A DNA stretch of 64,000 bases from UBA1189 sp045594245 (GCA_045594245.1 JAZNYG010000064.1:1-64000); one strand, 5' to 3'. Numbered from the stretch's first letter, positions 51,944 to 61,498 are shown. Notes: generated from the letters alone by a model not told the origin. Translations and numbers: made by a program.

Positions 51944-53401
51944 CTATGTTAGGTCGCGATACTTAATCAGCGGATTCTTGGCTGCTGTAGTCTCGTCGAG
52001 TCGACGCACAGGCGTGGTGTGAGGAGCACTCTTCACCATGTCGGGATCAGAGAGGGTTTCCTCGGCTACGCGGTGCATGATATCGATGAAGTCATCCAAT
52101 GTCTCCTTCGACTCAGTCTCCGTAGGCTCTATCATAATACTCTGATGGAAGAGCAGCGGGAAATATATGGTTGGAGCGTGGTAGCCATAGTCGAGCAGAC
52201 GCTTGGCGATGTCGAGTGTGGTGACACCGGTACTCTTGTCGGCCAGGCCGTCGAATACAAACTCGTGCTTACATACCGTATCAACAGGGAGATAGTAGGC
52301 ATCACGCAAACTTTCCTTCACATAGTTGGCATTGAGCGTGGCTATAGGGCCTACATGCTTGATGTCCTTACCCAAACTTAATATATAGGTATAGGCTTTC
52401 ATCACTACGCCGAAGTTGCCCATGAAAGCAGCCACACGGCCGCACGCGGATTCAGCATGCTGAATCTCGAATCTCCCCTTTTCGTTCTTCACTACTCTCG
52501 GGTTGGGCAAGCAATCTACCAAGTGGGCTGCCACGCCTACGGGACCGCTGCCAGGGCCACCGCCACCGTGAGGGGTAGAGAAGGTCTTGTGTAGGTTGAT
52601 ATGCATGATGTCGAAACCCATATCACCGGGACGTGAGGCACCAAGCATCGGGTTAAGGTTAGCTCCGTCGTAGTAGAGCAAGCCGCCAGCCTCATGCACA
52701 AGACGGGCGATCTCCACCACTTGAGTCTCGTAGATACCGAGGGTGTTGGGGTTGGTCATCATGATACCTGCAATAGTGTCGTCGAGCAAACCCTTCAGGT
52801 CGTTGGTATCTACAGTGCCATTGGCTGTGGACTTCACCTCCACAATCTCGAGTCCGCACACCGCAGCACTGGCAGGGTTGGTGCCATGGGCACTATCGGG
52901 TACGATGACACGGGTACGCTTGGTATCGCTACGTAGCAAGTGGTATTGGCGCATCACCATGAGTCCGGTGAGTTCGCCATGTGCACCGGCAAAGGGTGTC
53001 AAGGTAAAGTCGGCCAATCCGGTGAGTTCGCTCAGTGCGCGGGCTGTATGGTAGTAGATGGCCAATGCTCCTTGCACACTCTCCTCATTTTGCAGAGGGT
53101 GCAAACTGCTGAAGGCAGGATGGTGGGCTATCTCCTCGTTTATCTTGGGGTTGTACTTCATGGTGCAGCTGCCCAAGGGGTAGAAGCCAGTCTCTACACC
53201 GAAATTCTTGTTCGACACGTTGGTATAGTGGCGCACCACATCCAGTTCGCTCACTTCGGGGAGCTCGGCAGGAGTCTCGCGAAGCAAGTTGGCGGGAATT
53301 GTGAATTGTGAATTGTGAATTGTCAATTCTGATTTGGGGAGGCTATAGCCTACGCGACCAGGGCGTGAAATCTCAAATATCAGTTTATCATAATACTTCA
53401 T
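51944..53401 (-). CDS. gcvPB: glycine dehydrogenase (decarboxylating) subunit 2
   Basis: This is a 485-residue PLP subunit of the P-protein of the glycine cleavage system. HINLHKTFSTPHGGGGPG holds the PLP lysine (Lys272), and GVETGFYPLGSCTMKYNPK is the conserved N-terminal signature. With GcvPA it decarboxylates glycine and loads the amino-methyl group on GcvH. Residues about 23-35 (KSELTIHNSQFTI) are encoded by a tandem AATTGTG repeat (53296-53329), an apparent in-frame insertion. It overlaps gcvPA by 4 bases. Confidence 0.94.
   Translation of the reverse strand: MKYYDKLIFEISRPGRVGYSLPKSELTIHNSQFTIPANLLRETPAELPEVSELDVVRHYTNVSNKNFGVETGFYPLGSCTMKYNPKINEEIAHHPAFSSLHPLQNEESVQGALAIYYHTARALSELTGLADFTLTPFAGAHGELTGLMVMRQYHLLRSDTKRTRVIVPDSAHGTNPASAAVCGLEIVEVKSTANGTVDTNDLKGLLDDTIAGIMMTNPNTLGIYETQVVEIARLVHEAGGLLYYDGANLNPMLGASRPGDMGFDIMHINLHKTFSTPHGGGGPGSGPVGVAAHLVDCLPNPRVVKNEKGRFEIQHAESACGRVAAFMGNFGVVMKAYTYILSLGKDIKHVGPIATLNANYVKESLRDAYYLPVDTVCKHEFVFDGLADKSTGVTTLDIAKRLLDYGYHAPTIYFPLLFHQSIMIEPTETESKETLDDFIDIMHRVAEETLSDPDMVKSAPHTTPVRRLDETTAAKNPLIKYRDLT
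53296..53329. repeat. AATTGTG tandem repeat inside gcvPB
   Basis: Four units of AATTGTG and a final AATTGTC-AATTC are read in frame near the N-terminus of gcvPB. The same unit type is common in intergenic gaps of this window. Confidence 0.7.
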
Positions 53402-54744
53402 AGCTGTACCTCCTTTACCAATTTTACAAGTTCGTCAATCTGCTCTTTGGTGCGCTTCTCCGTAGCGCAGAAGAGGATGCAGTCGTCCATACCTTCACGA
53501 TAGTCACCCAAAGCGATGCCAGCCATGTAGCCGTGCTTGGCAAGGTGTGCCTGCAGGGCCTTGACGGGTAGGGTAGTGCGTAGGGCAAACTCCTTGAGGA
53601 AGGGTGCATCGGGGAAGGCGGGAGTGAAGAGACCTGTCTTCACCAGTTCATCGTGCAGGTAGTGGGCGGCACCGTAGCTCTGCTCGTTCACCTCGCGCAA
53701 TCCCTGCTTGCCCATCAGTGCAAGGTAGATGGTGATGTGCAGTGCCATGAGCGACTGGTTGGAGCAGATGTTGCTGTTGGCCTTCTCGCGACGGATATGT
53801 TGTTCGCGAGCCTGCAGGGTGAGTACGAAAGCACGCTTGCCGTCTACATCCTTGGTGGCACCGACGATACGTCCGGGCAGCTTGCGCACCAGTTCCTTCT
53901 TGCAAGCGAGGAATCCCACGTATGGGCCACCGAAACTCAAGGGTATACCCAAGGGCTGTCCGTCGCCACAAGCGATATCGGCACCCCATGCAGCCGGTGT
54001 CTTCAGCACGGCCAACGACGAGGGGTCGCAGTGCATGATCATGAGTGCCTTGGCGGCATGGATATCGTCGGCAAAGCCGGTGTAGTCCTCGATGATGCCG
54101 TAGTGGTTGGGCGAACCTACGAGTACGCCGGCCACATCACCTTCGGCCAGCATGGTCTGCATGGCTGTGCGGTCGGTGTGCCCGTTCGCTTCGGGGATGA
54201 GATCCACGTTGATGCCCTTATACTTGGCATACGTATGGATGATTGACACCAGCGTGGGGTTTATCGTAGCCGACACCAGTACACGATTTTTCTTTTTGGC
54301 CTGAGCTACGGCCATGAAGATGGCTTCAACGGCGGCGGTAGCACCATCATACATGGAGGCATTGGTGCTGTCCATGCCTGTGAGTTCGCAGATGTGGCTC
54401 TGGTATTCGAATATATACTGTAAGGTGCCTTGCGATATTTCTGGTTGGTAGGGAGTGTAGGCGGTGAGAAACTCGCTACGTGAGAGCAGGGCATTTATGG
54501 TCGATGGGGTGCAGTGGTCGTAAGCACCGCCACCAGCGAAAATCACCTGTTGTTGGTTCTGTTCGCCCAAGGCCTTGAAGTAGGCACGTATTTCCTCTTC
54601 AGACATGGCTTCGGGCAAGTCATACTCTTTCTGCAGACGTACACTTGCAGGAATGTCGGCAAAGAGGTCATCAATACTATTGACGCCTATCTTGTCGAGC
54701 ATCTGACGGATGTCGTTAGGTGTGTGGGGAATATATTTGTTCAT
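53398..54744 (-). CDS. gcvPA: glycine dehydrogenase (decarboxylating) subunit 1
   Basis: This 448-residue subunit begins MNKYIPHTPNDIRQMLDKIG and contains YTPYQPEISQGTLQYIFEYQ and LGIPLSFGGPYVGFLA, typical of GcvPA. It has the fold of the P-protein N-terminal half but no PLP lysine of its own. The split GcvPA/GcvPB form is used here rather than one fused gcvP. Gap of 156 bases to gcvH filled with G/C-rich hairpins. Confidence 0.94.
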   Translation of the reverse strand: MNKYIPHTPNDIRQMLDKIGVNSIDDLFADIPASVRLQKEYDLPEAMSEEEIRAYFKALGEQNQQQVIFAGGGAYDHCTPSTINALLSRSEFLTAYTPYQPEISQGTLQYIFEYQSHICELTGMDSTNASMYDGATAAVEAIFMAVAQAKKKNRVLVSATINPTLVSIIHTYAKYKGINVDLIPEANGHTDRTAMQTMLAEGDVAGVLVGSPNHYGIIEDYTGFADDIHAAKALMIMHCDPSSLAVLKTPAAWGADIACGDGQPLGIPLSFGGPYVGFLACKKELVRKLPGRIVGATKDVDGKRAFVLTLQAREQHIRREKANSNICSNQSLMALHITIYLALMGKQGLREVNEQSYGAAHYLHDELVKTGLFTPAFPDAPFLKEFALRTTLPVKALQAHLAKHGYMAGIALGDYREGMDDCILFCATEKRTKEQIDELVKLVKEVQL

Positions 54745-54754
54745 GGTAGATGGA

Positions 54755-54900
54755 AAACTCCCCTAACCCCTCCTAAGGAGGGGAATACCAATCCAACGAA
54801 AGGGGTTAGCGGAGATTATATTATTCAATATTATATACAATTGGAGCGATGCGTGAAGCTCCCTCTTCTGGGAGAGGGGTGGGGAGAGGCCTCTCCTTCC
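54755..54900. repeat. REP-like hairpins between gcvH and gcvPA
   Basis: CCTAACCCCTCCTAAGGAGG (about 54762-54781) and CTCTTCTGGGAGAG (about 54860-54874) are G/C-rich hairpins, with GGGGTTAG as a partial inverse. They are the same family as 55293-55430. Confidence 0.55.
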
Positions 54901-55278
54901 TTATTCACAAATCTTCTCGTATGCAGCAGCATCGAGCAGGCTGTCGAGCTCTGAGGGGTCAGCAAGTTCAACCTTGATGATCCAGTTCTCGTAAGCATCC
55001 TGGTTGATGAGTTCGGGCTCACTCTCCAGTGCGCTGTTGATTTCGATGATGGTACCGCTAACGGGTGAATAGAGGTCGCTGGCAGCCTTTACGCTCTCTA
55101 CAGCGCCAAACTCTTCGCCCTTGCTGATTTCCTCACCTTCTGAGGGGAGGTCTACATACACGATATCGCCCAGTGAGTGCTGTGCATAGTCACTGATACC
55201 GATGATACCTACATTACCTTCTACTTTGACCCATTCGTGTGAGTCTGCATACTTGATGCCTTCAATTACTTTGCTCAT
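54901..55278 (-). CDS. gcvH: glycine cleavage system H protein
   Basis: This is a 125-residue lipoyl carrier protein with HEWVKVEGNVGIIGISDYA at the start and the lipoylation site in EFGAVESVKAASD (Lys64). It shuttles the amino-methyl group from GcvP to GcvT. Complete length. Flanked by hairpin-rich gaps within the operon. Confidence 0.95.
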   Translation of the reverse strand: MSKVIEGIKYADSHEWVKVEGNVGIIGISDYAQHSLGDIVYVDLPSEGEEISKGEEFGAVESVKAASDLYSPVSGTIIEINSALESEPELINQDAYENWIIKVELADPSELDSLLDAAAYEKICE

Positions 55279-55292
55279 AAAACTGTTAATTT

Positions 55293-55430
55293 AACGGCCT
55301 CCCCCTTTCCCTCCCAAGGAGGGGTGATTATGTTTGAGGAAGCTGTTGTTAATACTGTTGTTCTTATCTTAATATATTCAGTTATACTTTGAAATCCCCC
55401 TCCTTGGGAGGGGTTAGGGGAGACCGCCCT
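55293..55430. repeat. 138-base REP-pair element between gcvT and gcvH
   Basis: Two inverted copies of a CTCCC..CCTCCCAAGGAGGGG hairpin, the left at 55295-55325 and the right at 55397-55430, enclose AT-rich sequence. No gene. It lies inside an operon. Confidence 0.65.
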
Positions 55431-55431
55431 T

Positions 55432-56526
55432 TTATTTCTTATAATTCTTCTGATAGAACTTCTTCTTCACCACCTTGCCGGCAAAGGTCTTCTTGCGGAT
55501 GCGCACCTCGACGGGAGTCTCCAATGCACTGTAGCGTGCATCGATGAGCGCCATACATACGCTCTTGTCCACCGAGAGGCAGTGGTATCCCGTGGTCACG
55601 GTACCAATCTCTTCGCCCTCCACCTCGATGGGGTACCCGGCACGAGGTATGGCGCGGTCGAGCAGTTCGATGCCTACAATCTTCTTCTTCAGCCCTAAAG
55701 CCTTCTGCTCGGCCAAAGCGCTCTTACCGATGAATTCCTCCTTATCGAGCTTGACGAAGATACCCAGTCCGGCTTCGAGCGGAGTGATATCATCGCTGAG
55801 CTCGTGTCCGTAGAGTGGGAGAGCTACCTCGAAGCGCAGTGTGTCGCGGCAGCCGAGTCCGCAGGGGAGCACTTCGCCCGATGCGATGAGCGCGTCCCAT
55901 ACCTTATTTATATAGGCGTGCGAGCCATACAGCTCGAATCCGTCCTCGCCTGTATATCCTGTGCGGCTGGCAATGATGGTCTCACCGTCAACGTCGATCT
56001 CCTTGAAGGTATAGAAGGCAAGGTCGCTAACCTCGAGTCCCAACAGTCGTTGTACTACCTCTTCGCTCTTGGGGCCTTGCACAGCCACCTGACCGTAGTA
56101 GTCGGATTGATTGTTGACGACAACATCGTAGCCCTTGCTCTGCTCTACTATCCAGGCATGGTCCTTGTCGATGTTCGATGCATTCACCACAAGCAGATAT
56201 TTCCCTTCGCCCATAGCATATACGAGCAGGTCATCCACGCTGCCACCGTTGGGGTAGCACATGATGCCGTAGTAGATTTTGCCGTAGGGCGCACCGGTGA
56301 TGTCGTTGGTGAAGATGTAGTTGACAAACTTCTCGGCATCAGGGCCACTGACGAAGATTTCGCCCATGTGCGATACGTCGAACACGCCACAGGCATTGCG
56401 CACTGCATAGTGTTCTTCCTTGATGCTTGAATATTCGATAGGCATATCAAAACCGCCGAAAGGGCTCATCTTGGCGCCGAGGGCAGTGTGCTTGTCGTGC
56501 AGACAAGTAAGTTTCAGTTCTTCCAT
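55432..56526 (-). CDS. gcvT: glycine cleavage system T protein (aminomethyl transferase)
   Basis: This 364-residue folate enzyme has TCLHDKHTALGAKMSPFGGF at the start, GVFDVSHMGEI, and SRTGYTGEDGFELYG with folate-contacting residues. It transfers the one-carbon unit to tetrahydrofolate, releasing ammonia. First gene of the gcvT-H-PA-PB operon; the -7 box is at 56592-56599. No glycine riboswitch pattern was noticed in the short leader. Confidence 0.95.
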   Translation of the reverse strand: MEELKLTCLHDKHTALGAKMSPFGGFDMPIEYSSIKEEHYAVRNACGVFDVSHMGEIFVSGPDAEKFVNYIFTNDITGAPYGKIYYGIMCYPNGGSVDDLLVYAMGEGKYLLVVNASNIDKDHAWIVEQSKGYDVVVNNQSDYYGQVAVQGPKSEEVVQRLLGLEVSDLAFYTFKEIDVDGETIIASRTGYTGEDGFELYGSHAYINKVWDALIASGEVLPCGLGCRDTLRFEVALPLYGHELSDDITPLEAGLGIFVKLDKEEFIGKSALAEQKALGLKKKIVGIELLDRAIPRAGYPIEVEGEEIGTVTTGYHCLSVDKSVCMALIDARYSALETPVEVRIRKKTFAGKVVKKKFYQKNYKK

Positions 56527-56591
56527 GGTGTTGATTCTTTAATATAGAAACATAATTAAATATTAGATTTGTGATTTTAATCTATTTGATG

Positions 56592-56599
56592 CAAATATA
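56592..56599 (-). promoter_or_regulatory. -7 element of gcv operon
   Basis: The minus strand reads TATATTTG, about 66 bases before gcvT. Confidence 0.65.
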
Positions 56600-56682
56600 A
56601 TGATAAAAAACGATTTTATGAAGATAATGTAAGATTTCTTTTGAAGAAAAATATTTAATCTAGTTTTTATTGCTCGAATAAA

Positions 56683-56714
56683 TTTGGCTTTTTATTTGTC
56701 TTGCATTAATTTTG
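56683..56714 (+). promoter_or_regulatory. promoter of tsaC
   Basis: TTTG at 56683-56686, 20 bases, then TAATTTTG at 56707-56714; very close to the prfC promoter in spacing and flanks. Confidence 0.75.
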
Positions 56715-56733
56715 TCATGTTAAAGAGAATATA

Positions 56734-57309
56734 ATGAACGAACTTTACCGAGAAGAGATAAAACGTGCATGTGATGTCTTGCACAAGGGTGGGGTGATAT
56801 TGTATCCTACCGATACAGTGTGGGGCATCGGATGTGATGCCACGAATGAGGAGGCTGTACGTCGTGTATATGAGATTAAGCGCAGAACAGACAGCAAGGC
56901 TGTGTTGGTATTGGTTGATAGCGATGTCAAGGTGCAGAGCTTTATCCGTGAGGTGCCTTCCGTTGCGTGGGACCTCATAGAACTATCTGAGAAGCCCCTT
57001 ACTATCATTTATGATGGAGCACGTAACCTGGCTTCAAACCTGTTGGCTGAGGATGGTAGTGTGGGCATGCGGGTTACTCGTGAGGAGTTTTCCAAGCAGC
57101 TGTGTTTCCGCTTCCGTAAACCAATAGTCTCTACTTCTGCAAATATCAGCGGCGAACCTGCGCCTCGCTCATTTGCCGAAATCAGTGATGAGATAAAGCA
57201 GGCTGTTGATTATATCGTTGCCGTGCGTCAGGATGAACCTCCCTGTGCAGCGCCATCGAGCATTATCAAACTTGGAACCGGAGGCCAGGTGAAGGTGATA
57301 CGTGAATAA
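56734..57309 (+). CDS. tsaC: threonyl-carbamoyl-AMP synthase (Sua5/YciO/YrdC)
   Basis: This is a 191-residue YrdC-fold protein: GGVILYPTDTVWGIGCDATNE at the N-terminus, KRRTDSKAVLVLVD, GMRVTREEFS and PIVSTSANISGEPAP. It makes the threonyl-carbamoyl-adenylate used for t6A37 modification of tRNA. No Sua5 C-terminal domain is present. It is followed after 35 bases by the ClC channel gene, probably on the same transcript. YciO paralogs of unknown role look similar; the KRR(T/x)DxKA motif and STSAN region support TsaC. Confidence 0.88.
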   Translation: MNELYREEIKRACDVLHKGGVILYPTDTVWGIGCDATNEEAVRRVYEIKRRTDSKAVLVLVDSDVKVQSFIREVPSVAWDLIELSEKPLTIIYDGARNLASNLLAEDGSVGMRVTREEFSKQLCFRFRKPIVSTSANISGEPAPRSFAEISDEIKQAVDYIVAVRQDEPPCAAPSSIIKLGTGGQVKVIRE

Positions 57310-57344
57310 AATAATTTACATAATAGTTAAATGATGATCGAGCG

Positions 57345-59141
57345 ATGAACACCACTGCCAAAGATGTCTCCTGGTTTGTCCGTTTCACCCAATGGCGTGA
57401 ACGGCATATCAGCGCCAAGAACTTTACGCTTATCCTGGCTGTGATTGTGGGACTCTTTTCTGCATTTGCTGCATTAATCCTGAAGAGTCTCATTCATCTC
57501 ATTCAGCATTTCCTGACCGAGAACTTCTCTAGTGATGAAGCCAACTACCTCTATCTGCTCTATCCTGTGGTAGGTATCTTTTTGGCCGGTCTTTTTATCC
57601 GATATATTGTACGTGATGATATAGGACACGGTGTGACAAAGATTCTGTATGCCATCTCCCGCAAGCAGGCTCGCATACGTCCACACAATATGTATTCCTC
57701 TGTAGTGGCTTCGTCTATCACTATCGGTTTTGGTGGTTCGGTGGGTGCTGAGGCGCCTATTGTACTGACGGGTTCGGCTATAGGTTCCAATCTAGGAAAG
57801 TTGTTCCGGGTTGATGCTCGTACGATGATGCTACTTGTGGGGTGTGGTGCAGCAGGTGCAGTGGCAGGTATATTTAAGGCTCCTATTGCTGGCCTTGTGT
57901 TTACTATCGAGGTGTTGCTGATTGATCTTACTATGTCGTCGCTAATGCCTCTCCTTTTGTCGAGCGTGACGGCTGCCACTGTATCCTATATTTTTACTGG
58001 TACGGAGGCTATGTTCAAGTTTAGTTTGGCTAACTCGTTTGCTATGGAGCGCATTCCCTATGTCATTCTGATGGGTGTTGTCTGTGGTTTTGTATCGCTC
58101 TACTTTTCAGAGACGATGAACAAGCTGGAGGATGTTTTCCGTCGATTCAAGAATCCCTATATGAAGCTTCTTATTGGTGGTGCTACATTGAGTCTTCTCA
58201 TCTTCCTTTTTCCCTCACTCTATGGCGAAGGTTATGAGACGATAGAACTGCTGCTCAACGGACGCGACTCTATGGAGTGGGGCGCAGCGATGGAGGGCTC
58301 TTTCTTCTATGGCCATTCACGTATGCTGCTCATATACCTTGCCTTGGTAGTACTTTTCAAGGTGTTTGCAACTACGGCAACTAATGGTGGTGGCGGCTGT
58401 GGTGGTATTTTTGCACCTAGTCTTTTCCTTGGCTGCATTACCGGTTTCGTGTATTCGCATTTCTGCAACAGCATAGGGATGAACGTATACTTGCCTGAGA
58501 ACAACTTTGCTCTCTTTGGTATGGCTGGACTTATGAGCGGTGTGATGCACGCTCCGCTTACTGGCATCTTCCTCATCGCTGAGCTTACAGGAGGTTACGA
58601 TCTTTTCCTTCCGCTGATGATCACTTCACTCTTCTCTTATCTTACGATTCGTGTGTTCCAATCGCATAGTATCTATTCTATGCGTCTGGCCAAGAAGGGT
58701 GAACTGCTCACTCACGATAAGGATCAGTCGATATTGACCCTTATGCGTACGGAGAATGTTATAGAGAAGGATTTCAAACCTGCCACGGCTGATATGGAGT
58801 TGGGCAAGCTTACGAACATTATCTCTGAGTCGCGCCGTAATCTCTTCCCGGTACTCAATAAGGATAATCGCCTTGTAGGCATCGTGCAGCTCGATGATGT
58901 GCGCCACTATATGTTCCGTAGCGAACTTTATCGCCGATATACGGTAGATAAGTTTATGCGCGAGCCTGTAGCCCGTCTTTCTATTACAGATGCGATGGAT
59001 GTGGTGATGCGTAAGTTTGATGATACTCGTGCTTGGAACCTTCCCGTGGAAGACGAAGATGGTCGCTATCTAGGTTTCGTGTCGCGATCTAAAATCTTCA
59101 ATGAGTACCGAAAGATTATGCTCGACTACTCAGATGAGTAA
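57345..59141 (+). CDS. ClC-family chloride channel/antiporter with CBS domains
   Basis: This 598-residue membrane protein has ten or more helices in the first 420 residues and two CBS domains after about 455 (RRNLFPVLNKDNRLVGIVQL; NLPVEDEDGRYLGFVSRSK). Selectivity motifs are GSVGAEAPIV with the gating Glu136 and GGCGGIFAPSLFLG. Retention of the gating glutamate is compatible with chloride/proton exchange or a gated channel. The CBS pair suggests nucleotide control. It is common next to tsaC in related genomes as I recall. Confidence 0.9.
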   Translation: MNTTAKDVSWFVRFTQWRERHISAKNFTLILAVIVGLFSAFAALILKSLIHLIQHFLTENFSSDEANYLYLLYPVVGIFLAGLFIRYIVRDDIGHGVTKILYAISRKQARIRPHNMYSSVVASSITIGFGGSVGAEAPIVLTGSAIGSNLGKLFRVDARTMMLLVGCGAAGAVAGIFKAPIAGLVFTIEVLLIDLTMSSLMPLLLSSVTAATVSYIFTGTEAMFKFSLANSFAMERIPYVILMGVVCGFVSLYFSETMNKLEDVFRRFKNPYMKLLIGGATLSLLIFLFPSLYGEGYETIELLLNGRDSMEWGAAMEGSFFYGHSRMLLIYLALVVLFKVFATTATNGGGGCGGIFAPSLFLGCITGFVYSHFCNSIGMNVYLPENNFALFGMAGLMSGVMHAPLTGIFLIAELTGGYDLFLPLMITSLFSYLTIRVFQSHSIYSMRLAKKGELLTHDKDQSILTLMRTENVIEKDFKPATADMELGKLTNIISESRRNLFPVLNKDNRLVGIVQLDDVRHYMFRSELYRRYTVDKFMREPVARLSITDAMDVVMRKFDDTRAWNLPVEDEDGRYLGFVSRSKIFNEYRKIMLDYSDE

Positions 59142-59206
59142 AATATATAAGCGTTAAATGCAATTTAATCAGTATTATTAATATATATTTATAGTGTTGT
59201 TCGTAT

Positions 59207-60433
59207 ATGAGACGATTAATGTTTGTTAGTATGTTTGTGTTGTGTAGTCAATCTTTCTTTGCACAAGAAAATACAGTGAAGGCCGAGGTGTATGGTTTTG
59301 TACGCAACTACTTTACGTATGATTCGCGCAGTTGTGTTCAGTCGAACGAAGGACTATTCAATATGCTTCCCAATGCTCCTAAGTATGGAGCTAATGGGGA
59401 CGACCTCAATGCTATTCCTTCGGTGCGTTTCCTGTCTATCACGACCCGCTTTGGAGTGAATGTCACAGGACCCGAGATCTGGGGTGCTAAGTCTTCGGCC
59501 AAGTTTGAGTCGGACTTTTGTGGCGCTTCCAGTTCATCAGCTTTCAATCTTCGCATCCGTCAGGCATATACCAAATTGGCTTGGGAGACATCGGACTTGC
59601 TCGTTGGTCAGGCATGGCATCCGATGGCGGGAGACCTGATGCCTGAAGTGTTCAGCTTGGCTACAGGGGCACCGTTCAACCCCTTCAACCGCTCGCCGCA
59701 GGTGCGCTACAACTACTCTCCCATAACCTCGCTTACCTTTACTGCCGCTGCCCTCTACCAATTCCAATACGGCTCGGTAGGACTTGATGGCAAGACTTCC
59801 AATGTATATTCGCGCAATGCGCTTGTACCCGAACTCTTTGTTGGGATGACAGCCAAAGGTAAGCATCTCTCGGGAGGATTTGGCGTAAACGCGTCTACGA
59901 TAGCTCCGCGTGTGGTGGCTAATGATAGGCTTGTCAATGAACGCCTCACCAGCTACTCGGCTATGGCATTCGGGTCGCTCAAGGTGGCAGACCTCTCGGT
60001 ACGTGCCAAGGCGGTGTACGGACAAAACACCTCGCATATGCAGCAACCTACAGGTTTCGGCATTGTGGAGATAGCTGACGATGGTTCCTACACTTACGAG
60101 CCTATGCAGCTCGGTTCGGCCTGGATAACCATGATGTATGGTAAAAAGTTGCGCTACGGCTTCTTTGCCGGATGGATGAAGAATTATGGTGCAGTTGATG
60201 GAAATTTCGTAGAAGGCCCTGTTGTGCGAAATAATACAGGATTGGCGCAAGCGTATCGTTTCTCGCCTATTGTAACCTACAAGGTGGAGAATATGCAGAT
60301 TGGTCTTGAGTATGAACATACCGCTGCGGCTCATGGTGTTTATCAGCCAGACGGCAAAGTTTCCATGCTTTCTAATAGCACCTACTGGGTTGAAAACAAC
60401 CGTGTGTGTGTAATGGTAAAATATGATTTCTAA
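59207..60433 (+). CDS. outer-membrane porin-like beta-barrel protein
   Basis: This 408-residue protein has a signal peptide (ending FFAQE), alternating amphipathic strands through the whole length, GFVRNYFTYDSR near the start and the C-terminal phenylalanine expected for outer-membrane insertion (VMVKYDF). Sequences such as RIRQAYTKLAWETSDLLVGQAWHPM resemble DcaP/porin-like families. The substrate is unknown. It lies 6 bases before ftcD, so it is probably cotranscribed with it. Confidence 0.75.
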   Translation: MRRLMFVSMFVLCSQSFFAQENTVKAEVYGFVRNYFTYDSRSCVQSNEGLFNMLPNAPKYGANGDDLNAIPSVRFLSITTRFGVNVTGPEIWGAKSSAKFESDFCGASSSSAFNLRIRQAYTKLAWETSDLLVGQAWHPMAGDLMPEVFSLATGAPFNPFNRSPQVRYNYSPITSLTFTAAALYQFQYGSVGLDGKTSNVYSRNALVPELFVGMTAKGKHLSGGFGVNASTIAPRVVANDRLVNERLTSYSAMAFGSLKVADLSVRAKAVYGQNTSHMQQPTGFGIVEIADDGSYTYEPMQLGSAWITMMYGKKLRYGFFAGWMKNYGAVDGNFVEGPVVRNNTGLAQAYRFSPIVTYKVENMQIGLEYEHTAAAHGVYQPDGKVSMLSNSTYWVENNRVCVMVKYDF

Positions 60434-60439
60434 ATCTGA

Positions 60440-61498
60440 ATGATGAACACTCAGTTCGTTGAGTGCGTGCCCAACTTTAGTGAGGGACGCAATATCGAAA
60501 CCATTAACGCCATCGCCGATGCTATACGCTCGGTCGATGGCGTTCGCGTATTGCACATAGATTGTGGCGAGGCGGCCAACCGTACGGTAATAACGTTTGT
60601 TGGCGAGGCGCATCGAGTGGTAGAAGCTGCTTTCCGTATGGTGAAGCGTGCCGCTGAACTCATCGATATGCGTCATCACCACGGCGAACATCCTCGTATA
60701 GGAGCTACCGACGTGTTGCCAATCATCCCTTTGAAGGGTATCTCGCTAACCGAATGTGCCGAGTTGGCACGTTCTTTAGCCGAGCGCATATACAAAGAAC
60801 TGGCTATCCCTACCTACTGCTATGAGGCTGCAGCGTTGCTCCCCGAGCATACCAATCTGGCCGATTGTCGTCGTGGTGAGTATGAGGGATTACGCGAGAA
60901 GATGGGCGACCCAGTGATGCGTCCTGATTTTGGTGGTGGAGAATATACAGAGCAAGCTGTACGTTCGGGAGCGACTGTGGTGGGAGCACGTAATTTCCTG
61001 ATTGCCGTAAACTTCAACTTGAACACCGTCTCACGTGAGGTGGCCTCGGCCATTGCGGCTCGTGTGCGAGCTAGTGGTGAAGTACTGCGTGATGCGGAGG
61101 GCAATATCTTGCGCGATGCCGAGGGTAGGGCGGTGCGCCGTCCGGGGCTGCTACGTGGATGTAAGGCTATAGGTTGGTATATTGAGGAATATGGCTGTGC
61201 CCAGGTGTCGATGAATATCAATGACATCACGCTTTGTCCTATACATAAGGCGTACGAAATGGTGTGTATGGTGGCCCATGAACTGGGCTGTGAGGTGACT
61301 GGCACCGAACTGATTGGTCTAATCCCCGAACAATGTATGCTTGATGCCGGGCGTTACTTTGCAGAAAAGGAGTCGGTGCTCTGTGACAATGTGCAGGATT
61401 TGATACGAATGGCTGTCAACGCCATGCATATGGATTGCCTAACTTCTTTTGATTCGAAAGTAAAGATTCTTTCTGTAGATGTTTCAGTCTTCGTATAG
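60440..61498 (+). CDS. ftcD: glutamate formimino transferase
   Basis: This 352-residue enzyme has QFVECVPNFSEGRN at the start, ELIDMRHHHGEHPRIGATDV and LIAVNFNLNT, with the catalytic histidines in the HHHGEHPR region. It transfers the formimino group of formimino-glutamate to tetrahydrofolate in histidine breakdown. The cyclodeaminase domain is absent. A short in-frame duplication (LRDAEGNILRDAEGRAV) lies near residue 214. Other hut genes are outside the window. Confidence 0.93.
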   Translation: MMNTQFVECVPNFSEGRNIETINAIADAIRSVDGVRVLHIDCGEAANRTVITFVGEAHRVVEAAFRMVKRAAELIDMRHHHGEHPRIGATDVLPIIPLKGISLTECAELARSLAERIYKELAIPTYCYEAAALLPEHTNLADCRRGEYEGLREKMGDPVMRPDFGGGEYTEQAVRSGATVVGARNFLIAVNFNLNTVSREVASAIAARVRASGEVLRDAEGNILRDAEGRAVRRPGLLRGCKAIGWYIEEYGCAQVSMNINDITLCPIHKAYEMVCMVAHELGCEVTGTELIGLIPEQCMLDAGRYFAEKESVLCDNVQDLIRMAVNAMHMDCLTSFDSKVKILSVDVSVFV

